DNA of 64,000 nucleotides from Gautieria morchelliformis (GCA_015179125.1 WHVA01000553.1:1-64000); one strand, 5' to 3'; positions 1-10,646 are shown, counted from the stretch's first letter. The notes: generated by a model not told the origin, from the letters alone. Numbers and translations: made by a program.

Positions 1-387
1 GAGGCATATAAAGATTTTCTGGTCTGAAAAACTGTTCAAAAAATTGGAAAGAAATTCCAAATTTTTTTAGGGTTTTTAATGTAAAAAACTTTAATAAAAT
101 TATGTGTTTTTGTTAGAATTTGTTGAGCACGAAAATTGTAAAAAAGTTTAAAGTTTTTTGCAGGGTTTTTTGTGTCTTTTTATGAGTTTCTTTGTGAAAA
201 CACAAAGAAACCCATAAAAAACCCTGAAAAAACTTTGAATTTTTTTACAATTTTCTTGCTCAACAAATTCTAATAAAAACACAAAATTTTATTTTAAATT
301 TTTTTAACATAAAAAACACTAAAAATATTTGGAAAATCTTTACAGTTTTTTCAACAGTTTTTCAGACAAGAAAACTTTTATATGCCT
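1..387. repeat. Large AT-rich foldback (imperfect inverted repeat)
   Basis: The first ~195 bases are nearly the reverse complement of the following ~190. The centre is at 197-200 (AAAA), flanked by TATGAGTTTCTTTGTG at 181-196 and its near-complement at 201-216. The outer ends are AGGCATATAAA (2-12) and its complement near 376-387. There is no coding capacity. The left end touches the window edge, so a target duplication cannot be tested. It looks like a foldback or MITE-type element; the class is inferred from structure only. Confidence 0.8.
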
Positions 388-758
388 GCAGTGTCACCCC
401 ACATCACGGCATGTGACAAATGATGAAAGTCTTATTGTTCTTTTAGAGCCCCATTGTCTGTAGTATATAGATAGTTCATTGCGCAGCACTTATTGTTATA
501 TTTCCTCCATTGTTCTCTAGACTATAAAATAGCTAGCTAGTATGCCCTCTTCCTCAGTCGTTTGCAATCTGAGCGAACACTGAGGTAAGAGATTCATTAC
601 AAGTCTTGTGTTCTTTTACTTATCTATATGCTTGTAGATTGTATCGTATAGTTATTCTTACACATGTGACTCACCAAGATGTGCCTTATTTGATTGTGTC
701 AGTGAGGCTGTACATCCAGATATGACTAGGCTTTTGAACTTAAAGGTTGAGTCCAAAG
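388..758. other. Non-coding spacer with LTR-like promoter fragment
   Basis: No gene is seen. Around 522-560 there is a TATA-like ACTATAAAATAGC followed by TTCCTCAGTC. That resembles the TATA plus CCTCAGTCTG arrangement in the LTR at 1924-2445, so this may be a decayed LTR fragment. The assignment is weak. Confidence 0.3.
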
Positions 759-1062
759 TGTACGGGCAACCCTCACTAGTTGTGGAGATCACACAGTCAC
801 ACAACTAGTGTATACATAAATAAGAAATATGCAATAAGAGGGAACCTCACATGATTGAAGGGAAATACAAAGAGAACAGTCAACGGATCCCCACTGCCAG
901 GGAGCCCATATTATACTACGCTGGACAGCAGCCAGGCCATCACCTGGCATTCACCACCAACCCTGGCCTCCCCTGGCCTCCCCAACCCTTGACTGACCCT
1001 GGATGCCACATACTACATGAGTTGCTTCACTTACAACAATGTTCTGAAAGCTGAAGCGTGGG
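759..1062 (+). mobile_element. Partial LTR, 'TGTAAGGGCAACCC' family (copy A)
   Basis: It begins TGTACGGGCAACCC and stays alignable with copies at 4957-5419 (minus), 51989-52261 and 63908-64000. Shared landmarks are GTGGAGATCACAC near the start, CATATTATACTAC in the middle and GTTGCTTCACTT near the end. The 3' part seen in the full copy at 4957-5419 is missing. No internal coding region accompanies it, so it is a solo or truncated LTR. Confidence 0.65.
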
Positions 1063-1218
1063 AGTAGGGTGGTCACTGGAATACCAAAAAGGAGCTTTGT
1101 GTACAGAGTATCTTTTGCTTCTGCAGTAGCTGCCTGGATCTCCCTCTGCCTGGCTTTCTCTTCCTGTGGTTTGCTTTCTCTTGGTTATCCCTGTGTGGTC
1201 CATCTGCCAGGTTTTTGT

Positions 1219-1220
<2 letters not shown>

Positions 1221-1250
<30 letters not shown>

Positions 1251-1264
1251 CTTTTTTTTTTTTT
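1221..1264. repeat. Poly(T) tract
   Basis: Thirty T, one C, then thirteen T. On the minus strand this would be a long poly(A), as at the end of a retroposed sequence. The adjacent 1063-1220 region shows no recognisable coding domain, so no retroposon is claimed. Confidence 0.9.
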
Positions 1265-1469
1265 AATTATTTTTAACATTTTTTATGTATTTTATCATAT
1301 AATTTTTTGAAAATATATATCAATAAAATTTCTCTGACTTTGCTAAATATCCATGACCTTGCGAATATAAGTCTATTTCTGTATTATCCATTGTAAACCC
1401 TTAGACATTTATTTATTTTCTCTTGCCCCTACAATAAATTCTGTTTGAGGCTCTTGGGGATATGCTATA

Positions 1470-1740
1470 CATGGGGGACACGTTACAAACAAGAGACTGC
1501 TATGCATGCTATAGGGACATGCTACACACACTATAGGGACATGCAATGCATGCTATAGGACAATATGCTATAAACAAGGGACAAGCTACACACACTATAC
1601 AGTGACATGCTATGCTTGGGGACATGCACGCTATGTGTGCAGACATGCATGCTATGTGTGGGGACATGCACACTATGCATGGGGACACACACTAGGCATG
1701 GGGATGGGGACATGCACACTATACTTTAGGGACATACTAC
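1470..1740. repeat. Degenerate minisatellite, GGGACATGCTA-type
   Basis: Irregular reiterations of a core close to GGGACATGCTAYRC, spaced about 15-30 bp. The same core fills 9400-9840 and 10060-10130, so the repeat is shared by two parts of the left flank. Confidence 0.75.
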
Positions 1741-1923
1741 ATGTGGGGACCATGGCGGTTGAAATGCACAAAAATTAGGCCATGCCTGCGCTATTTCTGG
1801 TATTTTGGTGTTTGCCCGGTGCTGGATATGCCCATGTGTGCGTGAGGCCTACTCATGTACCTTATTTGGCACAACAAAAAGGATTGTCTTGGATAACAAG
1901 TGGGTGTTTAATTAGTTTGTGAT

Positions 1924-2445
1924 TGTAAGAACCCGGCCTTTGGCCGGTTACTTACCGGTATAACTTTCTTCCGAGCCCGAGCCCGAGCCCGAGCTAGAGC
2001 TCATATCCGACCTTGATCCCATGCCCGTATCCCCTTAGTTACTGATTCCGCTCCATCACGCATCATTCATATATTACCTCGCCCTGACCTCGCTCCCCTG
2101 ACCTCACTCCCCTGACCTCGCTCCCCTGACCTCGCCCTGACCTCCACTAATATGTTCACCCCTGACTCGTACCCTCGCTCATATATAAACCCCCCTATAT
2201 GCATTCCTACTCCTCAGTCTGAAAATCAACTATCGTATAACTTCGATCCCTAGTTAGTTTCTAAGCCTCGCCTCTTATTCGTTTGCCTCCAAAGTTGGGA
2301 CTCGTGCGTAGGGTCGGCACAGCACATAAGCTGAAGCCTAGTCCCTCTCCGACTTCCCCATCCAAACCTCGCCCCGTGACCTCGGACCTTACCTTGGGTT
2401 TCGCCCCCGACCTTGGTCAACCTTACGACGGATCGTATTGTAACA
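1924..2445 (+). mobile_element. LTR, 'TGTAAGAACCCGG...TTGTAACA' family (copy 1)
   Basis: A 522-bp LTR starting TGTAAGAACCCGG and ending TTGTAACA. It holds a CCCGAG hexamer run (about 1975-1998), a 15-bp CTGACCTCGCTCCCC minisatellite (about 2075-2150), a TATA box (ATATATAAACC, about 2190) and CCTCAGTCTG. A second copy lies on the minus strand at 52262-53159. No matching 5-bp duplication was found: the left flank is GTGAT, and the right side runs straight into pol sequence. Confidence 0.75.
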
Positions 2446-5400
2446 CCCATCAACATTCCAACGGCTGATGACGCCATTTTCCGCGACTGCATAGGTCGCT
2501 TCGTCCATGTATACATGGACGACATCTTCATATTTTCGCTCTCAATACAAGAGCATGAAGAGCACCTCTACGTCGTCTTTGACAGACTGAGGAAGAATCA
2601 CCTTTTTCTGAGCAAGAAAAAGGTGGACCTCTATTCCGTCCGAATGGAGTGTCTTGGCCATATCATTGATGACCGAGGGGTACATGCCGACGAGGACAAG
2701 ATGCAACGCATCCGCGAGTGGCACAGGCCACGGACGTTCAATGATGTCCAGCGTTTCCTCGGGCTGGTACAGTATCTGGCACACTACATGCCAGATGTTA
2801 GCACATATACCACCCCACTATCGGGCTGTGCATGTAATAACCGTCCATTAGAATGGACGCCACTACTAGACAAATGCTGGCAAAGCATTAAGGCGTTGGC
2901 CTGTAAGGCCCCGATCCTGCATCCAGTAGACGCAAGGTTCCCAGAACCGATCTGGGTGAGCACCGACGGATCAAAAGCCAGTGTCGGTGCAGTCTACGGC
3001 CAAGGTCCTGACTGGAAAACTTGTCGACCAGCCGGCTTCTTGTCAAAGAAGTTCAGCGTTGCTCAGCAACACTACCGGACTCACAAGCACGAGACGATCG
3101 CGGTGCTCGAGGCTCTCATGAAATGGGAGGACAAACTGCTGGGGCGAAGGTTCACCCTCGTCACAGACCACAAAGGGCTCGAGTACTTCAAGACCCAGAT
3201 GAGCCTATCTGACCGCCAAGTCAGATGGTGGGAGTTTCTCTCCCGGTTCAATTTCAACACTGTTCACGTTGACGGTATAGAGAACAAGGTAGCGGACTGC
3301 CTGTCGCGCTACTACGAGAACGACACGAGTGATGACAATCACCCGGACCACGTCTTCGTGAATGCGGATGCGTGTTTAGACCCGGACGGTGAGTTATTGC
3401 CCACCGACCGGTATATCGAGCTGCGAACAGCGGCGACAAGACGCTCTAAACGCCTCGCTGAGAAGACAGAGGCGAGAGTAACGGAATCCACCGCATTAAA
3501 CAAGGGCTCGTCAGAGCCATCGCCACAGGAAATGATGGCGTGCCCCTGCGCCGGGTCATCGAGCAAGGCGTAGACCTGTCTAAGGTCCTACGAGACGCGT
3601 ACCACAGGGACACCATGTTCACAAAGATCATGGTGCACCTGGACGCGCACCCGAGATTCGGGATCCGGGACGGGCTGATCTGGACTAAGAACCAGCTCAA
3701 AAGAGACGTCATTGCCATCCCCCGCTCTGTTCTTCAAGGGGGAAGGAAGCTGATCGAAATTATCATCGATCGGGCACATCAGATAGTCGGCCACTACGGC
3801 CATCTGAAGACTGCGAACTACGTTCGAAGAGCATATTGGTGGCTGGGCATGAGCCCAGACATAGAAGCGTTCTGCACATCATGCGTGAGGTGTCAGATGA
3901 TGAAAACCAGACCACAACGGCCCAAAGGCCTACTACACAGCCTACCCATTCCAGATAGGCCGTGGCAGTCGATTGGCATCGACTTCATGGGGCCCCTGCC
4001 CAAATCCAACGACTGTGACTACCTGATGGTAGTCATCGACCAACTAACGTTGCTCGTACACCTCATACCAACCACAACGAGCGTGTCAGCCAAGGGAGTA
4101 GCCTGGCTGTTTCTGAAGGAGGTCATTCGACTCCACGGAGTTCCCAACTCCATCGTCTCAGACAGAGACTCGAAGTTCAGGTCGATCTCTGGCGTGAACT
4201 ACAGCGACTCATGGGGACTAAGCTCCTCATGTCAACTGCCTTCCATCCCCAAACGGATGGAGCCACCGAGCAGGCAAACCGCTCGATCGGCCAGATATTA
4301 CGCGCGGTCGTCAGAGACGATCAGAAGGATTGGGCATTGAAATGCCCAATGGTTGAGGTCGCCCTCAACAGCAACGTCAGCGCGACCACGGGGTTCGCAC
4401 CTTTCGAGCTGAACCACGGCTATATGCCACGGATAGACCTCCCCATGGCCATGGACACCCCGTTCAAGGGGGTAGCCCAGTTCGCACATCAGGCAAAATG
4501 GAACCTGATGGCGGCACACGATGCAATCATAGAGCATCGAGTGACGCAAACGTTTCATGCAAATAAGAAACGTATGGCGAGCGACAGGTACGCAACCAAC
4601 GACCGCGTCTACCTTTCAACACAAAACCTAACTCTCCCGAAAGGAAGAGCCAGAAAACTAGTCCCGCGGTACATCGGACCATACCGCGTCGTCGAGGCTC
4701 ACAACGACGCCTCGACAGTGACCCTTGATCTTCCCAACGAGCTGAAAAGCCGTCGCATTTCACCGGTCTTCCATTCAAGCCTCATACGGCGATACGAGGC
4801 CAACAACGACGAATTGTTCCCCCGTCGTGAGGCCAAGTCATTTTATGACTTCGGAGCGAATGACAACGAGGAGTGGCTCGTCAACGAGATTATCGCACAT
4901 CAATGGATAAACTCGACAGACCTGGAGTTCCAAGTCCGCTGGACCTTAGGCGACGTTGTCAGGGGACACCCTGTTTTCCATTTCCAGTTCTGACCCCATT
5001 TCCGACTCCGCTTCCAGTTCCGATTCCATCTCCGCCTCCGCTTTCGGAAATGATTCCGCTTCGGGGAGAACTTCCACCAGTCCTGTTCGCCTTGCCAGTT
5101 CCACTCCAATTTCCGACTTCCACTCCCGGAACAGTGTCGGAAATCAAGCGACTCGCATAATAGGTGGCATCAAGGGTCGATCAAGGGTCAGGGGGATGCA
5201 GGGTTGATGGCGGGTGCCAAGTGTTGCCCCTGGCTGCGCAACGTAGTATAATACGGGCTCACTGACATTGGGGGTCCTTAGACTTTTCTCTTTGGATTTC
5301 CCCTTGTCAGGTGAGAATCCCCTCTCTTGTATACTCCGTTCATTTATACATACTTTGGATTTCCCCTTGTCAGTTGTGTGGTAGTGTGATCTCCACAACC

Positions 5401-5527
5401 GGCCAGGGTTGCCCTTACAGACGTGACATGGGAACCCATGTCGTCCTGCAAGGACCTTGAAGCCCTAGATAGCTATCTAGAGCTTAGGGGGATAAGCAAG
5501 CCACGCGACCTCCCCAGACACCGCTAG
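2446..5527 (+). pseudogene. Ty3/Gypsy pol relic (RT-RNase H-integrase-chromodomain), copy 1
   Basis: The sequence starts inside reverse transcriptase and keeps YMDD (2512-2523). RNase H follows (STDGSK, TDHKGLEY), then integrase with its HHCC finger (HQIVGHYG...CTSCVRC near 3777-3900) and catalytic core (IDFMGP, SDRDSKF, TDGATEQ), then a C-terminal chromodomain (EWLVNEI, about 4870). Gag, protease and the N-terminal half of RT are absent. Reading-frame breaks occur near 2474, 3560 and 4180. The chromodomain is split by a solo LTR at 4957-5419; skipping it rejoins the frame (GDV then TWEPM) and ends at a TAG at 5525-5527. The family is the same as the relic at 54741-62158. It is non-functional in this copy. 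Confidence 0.9.
4957..5419 (-). mobile_element. Solo LTR (copy C) inserted in the chromodomain
   Basis: A 463-bp minus-strand LTR that reads TGTAAGGGCAACCC... and ends ...CCCTGACA. It is bounded by the exact 5-bp target duplication GACGT at 4952-4956 and 5420-5424. Its 3' third is a purine-rich GGAAGCGGA-type tract. Within the LTR a ~19-bp segment (GACAAGGGGAAATCCAAAG) occurs twice, at about 5292-5311 and 5354-5372. It is the most complete copy of this family in the window. Confidence 0.93.
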
Positions 5528-5646
5528 ACGTGTCTGTCACGTGCAGACCACGTGATGCGCCAGCCACGGTGCGGTTAAATTTTCACCTCGGATCTTTCCG
5601 AGGGCACATCGCTTCTTGGAAGCTAACCACCATCATCCCCACAAAG

Positions 5647-7620
5647 ATGATGCCCCCCAAAGATGGGATGGACGTTGATCCGTCAACGTCCACAACGCAA
5701 GCAACGGCCCCAAGACAGGGGGCCCCGGATATTCTCCGTGCTCCAGTAGACCAGGAGCACTGGATAATCGTGGGATGGGAGGACGCCCTCACCATCGTCC
5801 ACCCGGACAATTGCGCAACGTGCGCGGACTACGCCGCGCACCTGAGGGCCGCGACAGGCACCCGCAAGGTCAAATTGCGGGACGAAGACATCGATGCAGC
5901 CTGGGGATGGCTCCCAAGGGGCATCGCGCGTGACGCGCGAGAAGAGCCCCTCCGGGACATCCATGACCTTAAAAAAGAGGTCAAGGAGTTGGAACGCGCT
6001 GTCGAAGACCGCGACAACGCACTCGCAACCGAGCGCGCCAAGGTCAAGGAACTGGAGCAACAGCTGAGCGCAGCCCAGCTCCAGGTTACCCTGGCCCACG
6101 TTGCTTCAAAAAGGCCGCGACATGACCCGGCCACGGACCCAGTGGCCGGGCCATCATCACTTCCTGCAACGGTGCCTCTGCCGGCACGCGCAACATCGGG
6201 ACTAGTGTCCCGATTGTCGGCGCCGACCCCAACAACGACAATGACGGAAGGGCATAGTGCGCCCTCCAACTCTGCATACGGCGTCCCAGAAGGATGGGTG
6301 TCAGACTCGTCCGTCTGGAAGACGTACGACCCGGAAAGGGCACAGCGGCTGGCAGAGCAGCCAAAGAAAAAGTGCAAGAAATTGCGCAGCTCCCCCAACA
6401 CCGTCAATGGGCTAACCATTGCGAGGGAAAGCGCGATTAACGCTTACCTAGCGGCATCATCGTCACACACTGTCAACGACCCCGCCCTTCAACGGCGGAT
6501 AGCACAGGTCAAGGCCCAGTACATCGGGCCTGGCGTGGCCCTGCCTCCACCGGTGGGGACAGTTCACCCTCCCTACCCGGGGGAGGGGACGCTCATCCCA
6601 CTCGAAGATCCACCGATCTCTGAGACGGGCCTCCTACCACGGCCGGTAGGGAAGGCCCAACAGTGTCGTACTCAATGGTACGACGTCTGCCCGCTCGACG
6701 AACCACGCTTCGTCGAACTCATAGCGCGGGCAAAAGAGACGCCACAGCTCGCGCGTACGCGTGAGATGATCGGCGTATTTAAACACATCGAGGGCAAACA
6801 ACGCGCTCGCAATCCCAAAAGGGATTGTCTCATGATAGCGGGCGGTACCCCGCACGATATCGCGGCCATCCTGAAGGGTTGGATACATAACCCGGAAGGA
6901 ATCCCATCCGCCATCCGCGACAACGCGGATGGCACCTTCAACCTAGACGACATGGACATCTGGATGTGGTTGAAGGCCCTTGCGCCCCGGGTCAAAGGGG
7001 TCACATCACCGCTCAGGGCGAGGCTACTCGACCTATTCGGCTCGACAGACCAATGGTCGAGCCTCGTCGACACCAGGGAAGTGCTGATGCCTCAGAGCAC
7101 CACCCTGCGGCTCTCCATCACGGGCCCATTCCCTGTGGAGGGCCAAGCTGGCCCCAACATCCCCCTCGCCGAGATCGCGAGATGGTTGGCCCGCTACGTG
7201 GGGGTCACTCGCGAGCGAGTGGCACGCATTGAACACTATGTTCAACGCAGCATCACCGGCGCGGCATTCAGTGCCGCCGCCCACGAGGGCCAACAAAAGG
7301 TCCTCGAGACCAGCCATGTGAGGGCCACGGTGCCGTGACCCCTCACTCACGCTCAGCTCGACCAAGAGCTGGCACGCTTCCGGCCCCCTCCTCAGACTGA
7401 GGACCCGGCCGTTGAGGCCATGCTCCGCGAGGACACTGGCCTCATCACCCAAGCGGATACCGCCGCTAGTGGTGAGGCCGACCAGCCTCACCCAATCACC
7501 ACCGATGATGCGGAGGTGCCCCCGGAGGAGTCACGTGCTCCACTGGCCCCGTACGATGACGACGTCATCGTATCGGCCACTCTAGAGGACTCCCTTATGG
7601 ATGACCTCTATGAGTCGTAG
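5647..7620 (+). pseudogene. Extra ORF downstream of Gypsy pol (coiled-coil, unknown function)
   Basis: An open frame begins at ATG 5647 (MMPPKDGMDVDPS), about 120 nt after the end of pol and in the env-like position. It runs to a TGA at 7336-7338, then continues in the same frame to TAG 7618-7620, so the original product was about 657 aa with one nonsense codon. Features seen: an acidic N-terminus, a heptad-rich coiled coil (about residues 108-150, LKKEVKELERAVEDRDNAL), a Ser/Pro/Thr-rich middle, a charged C-terminal domain (about 330-560) and an acidic tail. No zinc knuckle, protease, signal peptide or membrane segment is seen. It lies directly before the polypurine tract and 3' LTR, so it belongs to the element. 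It could be a structural or Gag-like accessory protein; I do not recognise the family. Confidence 0.75.
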
Positions 7621-7641
7621 TTGACCCCTATAGTTGTCTAT

Positions 7642-7653
7642 AGAGGGGGAGGG
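7642..7653 (+). other. Polypurine tract of the Gypsy element
   Basis: AGAGGGGGAGGG lies immediately 5' of the LTR start TGTAAATAA. This is the expected position and composition of a plus-strand primer. Confidence 0.8.
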
Positions 7654-7868
7654 TGTAAATAACCTGTATATCTACATGTACAATAGTTATTACATAATCC
7701 CAGTGGGCCCCTTAGGGACCCACTGTATAGTTTATGTGTGGGAACCGGCCAGCGGTCCCCATCGCATCTTACTCTTACCTGTCACTACGTAGCATTCAGA
7801 ATACCACTCATTGGTCAAGTTCTGTAGTGCCCTTGTGATACAAGGTTCTAAGATCGACACCCTTTACA
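7654..7868 (+). mobile_element. 3' LTR of the Gypsy element (TGTAAATA...TTTACA)
   Basis: A 215-bp LTR. Its body (CAGTGGG...GACCCACTGTATAG, then CATTGGTCAAGTTCT and CCTTGTGATAC) matches the 5' LTR at 54741-54972, tying the two Gypsy relics to one family. It closes the element whose pol and extra ORF lie at 2446-7620. Confidence 0.85.
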
Positions 7869-8083
7869 AATAAACACCTTTTAATTGTAAAAATATTCTC
7901 TCTTGATGGTGAAGATTTAGGACACATAAGCCAAAATCTGAGATATATAGGATATATGATGTACACTCCACCAACAATAACTGTATCTATGAGGCAGATT
8001 ATATCTGACAATATAAAGCCAAATTTCAGTGTACATGAAGGTGAAGATTCAGGACATGTACAAGCCAAAAGTCAGTGTACACA

Positions 8084-8300
8084 AAGGCCAAGATCCAGGA
8101 CATGGACAACATGAAAGCGAAAATTCATTGTACATGAAGGCCAAGATCCAGGACATGGACAGCGTGAAAGTGAAAATTCATTGCACATGAAGGCCAAGAT
8201 CCAGGACATGGACAACATGAAGGCAAAGATTCAGGACACGTACAAGCCAAAATCAGTGTATGTGAAGGCCAAGATCCAGGACACCAACAACATGAAAATT
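8084..8300. repeat. 53-bp tandem repeat
   Basis: About three and a half copies of a ~53-bp unit starting AAGGCCAAGATCCAGGACA. The third copy carries an insertion. Diverged half-units extend left to about 8035. No coding signal. Confidence 0.8.
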
Positions 8301-8655
8301 AGGGTGACAAAATCTTCATAGAATCATTTGGATGGGTTTAATCCATTATACTAGCTAAAAAAAAAAGGAATTTCCATGTTTTCAGAGGCTAGCAAATCAA
8401 TCTTTATGAGGGGGCAAGGTCACGTGACTCCACCAGCATGCATGGGAAAGCACCAGCGCATGTGGGAAAGCACCAGCGCATGTGGGAAAGCACCAGCACA
8501 TGTGGGAAAGCACCAGCGCACATGGGAAAGTACCAGCACGCACAAGAAGTTGCACTGGATCGTGCATGCATGCAAAATGCAACCACACGTGATCAGGATT
8601 TTTCTACTTGGGCACGGGCGCGGCCTAATTTTTGTGCATTTCAACTGCCATAGGG
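8300..8655. repeat. Single-arm copy of the 31.8-32.6 kb foldback repeat
   Basis: It shares with the right arm of the 31799-32571 element the blocks ATCTTCATAGAATCATTTGG, GGTCACGTGACT, AAAATGCA, CAGGATTTTT and GGGCGCGG, ending near TTTGTGCATTTC. The part corresponding to the arm's middle is occupied by a minisatellite. Confidence 0.65.
8438..8540. repeat. 20-bp minisatellite (x5)
   Basis: Five units of CATGTGGGAAAGCACCAGCG with few changes. They sit inside the foldback-arm copy at 8300-8655. The frames open through it only because the unit has no stop in some frames. Confidence 0.85.
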
Positions 8656-8699
8656 GACATGCTACATGTGATGACACATTACTGTTACATATCAGAGAT

Positions 8700-9330
8700 C
8701 CCGAAGAATGGAACTGGAAAGGACAGTGGCTTCAACTTATGTGTTGTGCCCCCAGTGAACTATCATCCTAGGTATTTTGGAATTGATTACCGGAAATCAG
8801 AGGAGACAGAGGTAGAGAGGGTTTGGGAGTTGAACCTGGTCGAAGAGTCAAGGGTCAGAGGTCAAAGAACAGAGGTTGGAAGAGGCAAAAGACAGTATTG
8901 TAAGACAGAGAGAGAGATGGAGTACCTGCCAGACTTGCTGTGCTCACAACAGGAGACAATGCAAGGGAATTCACGTATCGAAGTTGATTATCTGATTGCA
9001 GAAATGGAGAGCATACATGAGCGGGTTTTATACAAAGAGCTGGGTCAACAAGTAATGGGGTGGGACTAAGCAAATCTGAGGAAAGCAGAAGTAACTATGA
9101 TAAACAAAGTAACTAATTCGGAACAAGAGAACTACAAGGGGGTGCAGGGTAGAGTCAAGAACAATGGGCAAAAGAACAAGGGGTGTGTAAGTCTAATAGA
9201 CAGTGGAACAAACCGATTTCCTGATGAACCAGAATTGGTGTTTTGCTGTGCTAAGGGTTGAGTATGGAGGGCCGATGAATAGGGGTGTTGAAGAACAAGG
9301 GGTCAAGGTCGAGGGTTGCAGAGGTTGCAG
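8700..9330 (-). mobile_element. Possible decayed LTR of the 1924-2445 family
   Basis: The segment near 8735 (GGCTTCAACTTATGTGTTGTGCC) resembles the LTR block around 2305-2345 read in reverse. Purine-rich text follows, as in other LTR ends here. An open frame over 8632-9069 has no domain. The assignment is tentative. Confidence 0.35.
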
Positions 9331-9399
9331 AATAGAGTCGGAGGTGGTATGAAAGTGTTGTGGAGGTGGCGGAGATGGTTAGGCGGCATGGTCGTAACA

Positions 9400-9840
9400 G
9401 CTACGTGTGATAAGACACTACATGTGAGGCCATGCTATGTGTGAGGATATGCTACATGTGATGACATGCTATGTGTGATGACATGCTACGTGTGAGGCCA
9501 TGCTATGCATGAGGACATGCTATGCATGGGGACATGCTACAAATTAGGGACACGCTACGCATGCTATACCTGGGGAAAACACTACAAACAAGGGACATTC
9601 TACGCATGCTATACTTGGGGGACATGCTACAAACAAAGGACATGCTAGGCACACTATACTTGGGGACATGTTATGTGTGGGGACATGCTATAAACCAGGG
9701 ACATGCTGCACACAGTATACTTCAGGGAGTTGCTACACACACTATACTTGAGGACACAGTACACATGGGGACATGCTACAAACCAGGGACACACTATGTG
9801 TGAGGACATGCTATGTGTGGGGACATGCTACATGTCAGGG
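9400..9840. repeat. Degenerate minisatellite, GGGACATGCTA-type (second block)
   Basis: Dozens of variants of GRGGACATGCTAYGYRTG at 13-30 bp spacing, continuing at 10060-10130. The same core is seen at 1470-1740. Confidence 0.8.
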
Positions 9841-9844
9841 CTGT

Positions 9845-9990
9845 CCACAAGTCAACCTGCAGGTTACCTGGACTTGGACTCGCAGGTTTGCCAGCTTCCA
9901 GAAGCGGAACCTGGACTTGACCTGAGTTTTCCTGCAGGTTGACTCAGACCCGCAGGTTAAACCTGCGGGTGACTCAAGGTGACTTGCTGG
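9845..9990. repeat. Cluster of ACCTGCAGGTT / ACCCGCAGGTT inverted repeats
   Basis: Alternating direct and inverted copies of an 11-bp motif. The best is at 9948-9958 (ACCCGCAGGTT) with its perfect complement at 9960-9970, separated by one A. The cluster interrupts the minisatellite on both sides. Confidence 0.7.
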
Positions 9991-10385
9991 ATTATCCCAG
10001 GCTGACTCACCCAGTGCAAGTGCATGACGCATCTCCTCCAGCAGAGACGGCCCTCCTCCATGTACATGTGACAACACGCTACACGTGACAACACACTACA
10101 TGTGACGATACGCTATATGTGAGGTAGGGGACATGCAGACATGGGAGAAATGTGTAGAGTCATTACCTACCTTGATGTGTTAGTTAGAGCTACTTTGGAT
10201 CCCAATCAGATGTGTTTTACTTATCTGAATGATTTTTTCTTATCCGAATGTGTTTTACTTATCCCACATTTGATTTACCCAATGTGTACGACCTTACTGA
10301 CATGTTGACCTTGATGCATTTGACCTTACCAATGCATTTGACCTACACCCCCATGCAAAGCTTGGATATCCACCTAGTATTATGA

Positions 10386-10574
10386 AGACTCGCAAACATC
10401 GAGCAAGAGACCACTTTAGCAGTGCGTCAACATTCTACGCAGGTAACAGGAATTGTCATCCCAAGAAGTGGCTTCGTATTTGATGGTCTGGGGAGACCAG
10501 TACATTCACTATTTCGTGCCAATCTTTCTCGGAGCAGTGACCGCTATGATCCACGAAAACCACCCTTCCATTGA
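10386..10574 (+). pseudogene. 3'-terminal remnant of an unidentified gene
   Basis: One frame reads through about 60 codons with coding-like composition and ends at TGA 10572-10574. The C-terminal peptide contains GFVFDGLGRPVHSLFRANL and then SRSSDRYDPRKPPFH. No upstream exon is seen: the sequence to the left is minisatellite and AT-rich spacer. The gene would converge on the FKBP gene, 70 bp away. It may be the surviving end of a gene truncated at the repeat boundary. I do not recognise the family. Confidence 0.4.
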
Positions 10575-10646
10575 GCAGCTCTGTTAAACAGCAAGGCCAC
10601 TGGATATAGAAGACGGGAGACGCATACTGAAGCAATGTGGTACTGC

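Noticed and set aside
8438-8540. CRISPR-like array
   Set aside because: The 20-bp units are contiguous with no unique spacers, so this is a minisatellite. The genome is also eukaryotic.
8632-9069. 145-codon open frame as a gene
   Set aside because: It starts inside a repeat copy, has no domain or introns, and overlaps a probable decayed LTR.
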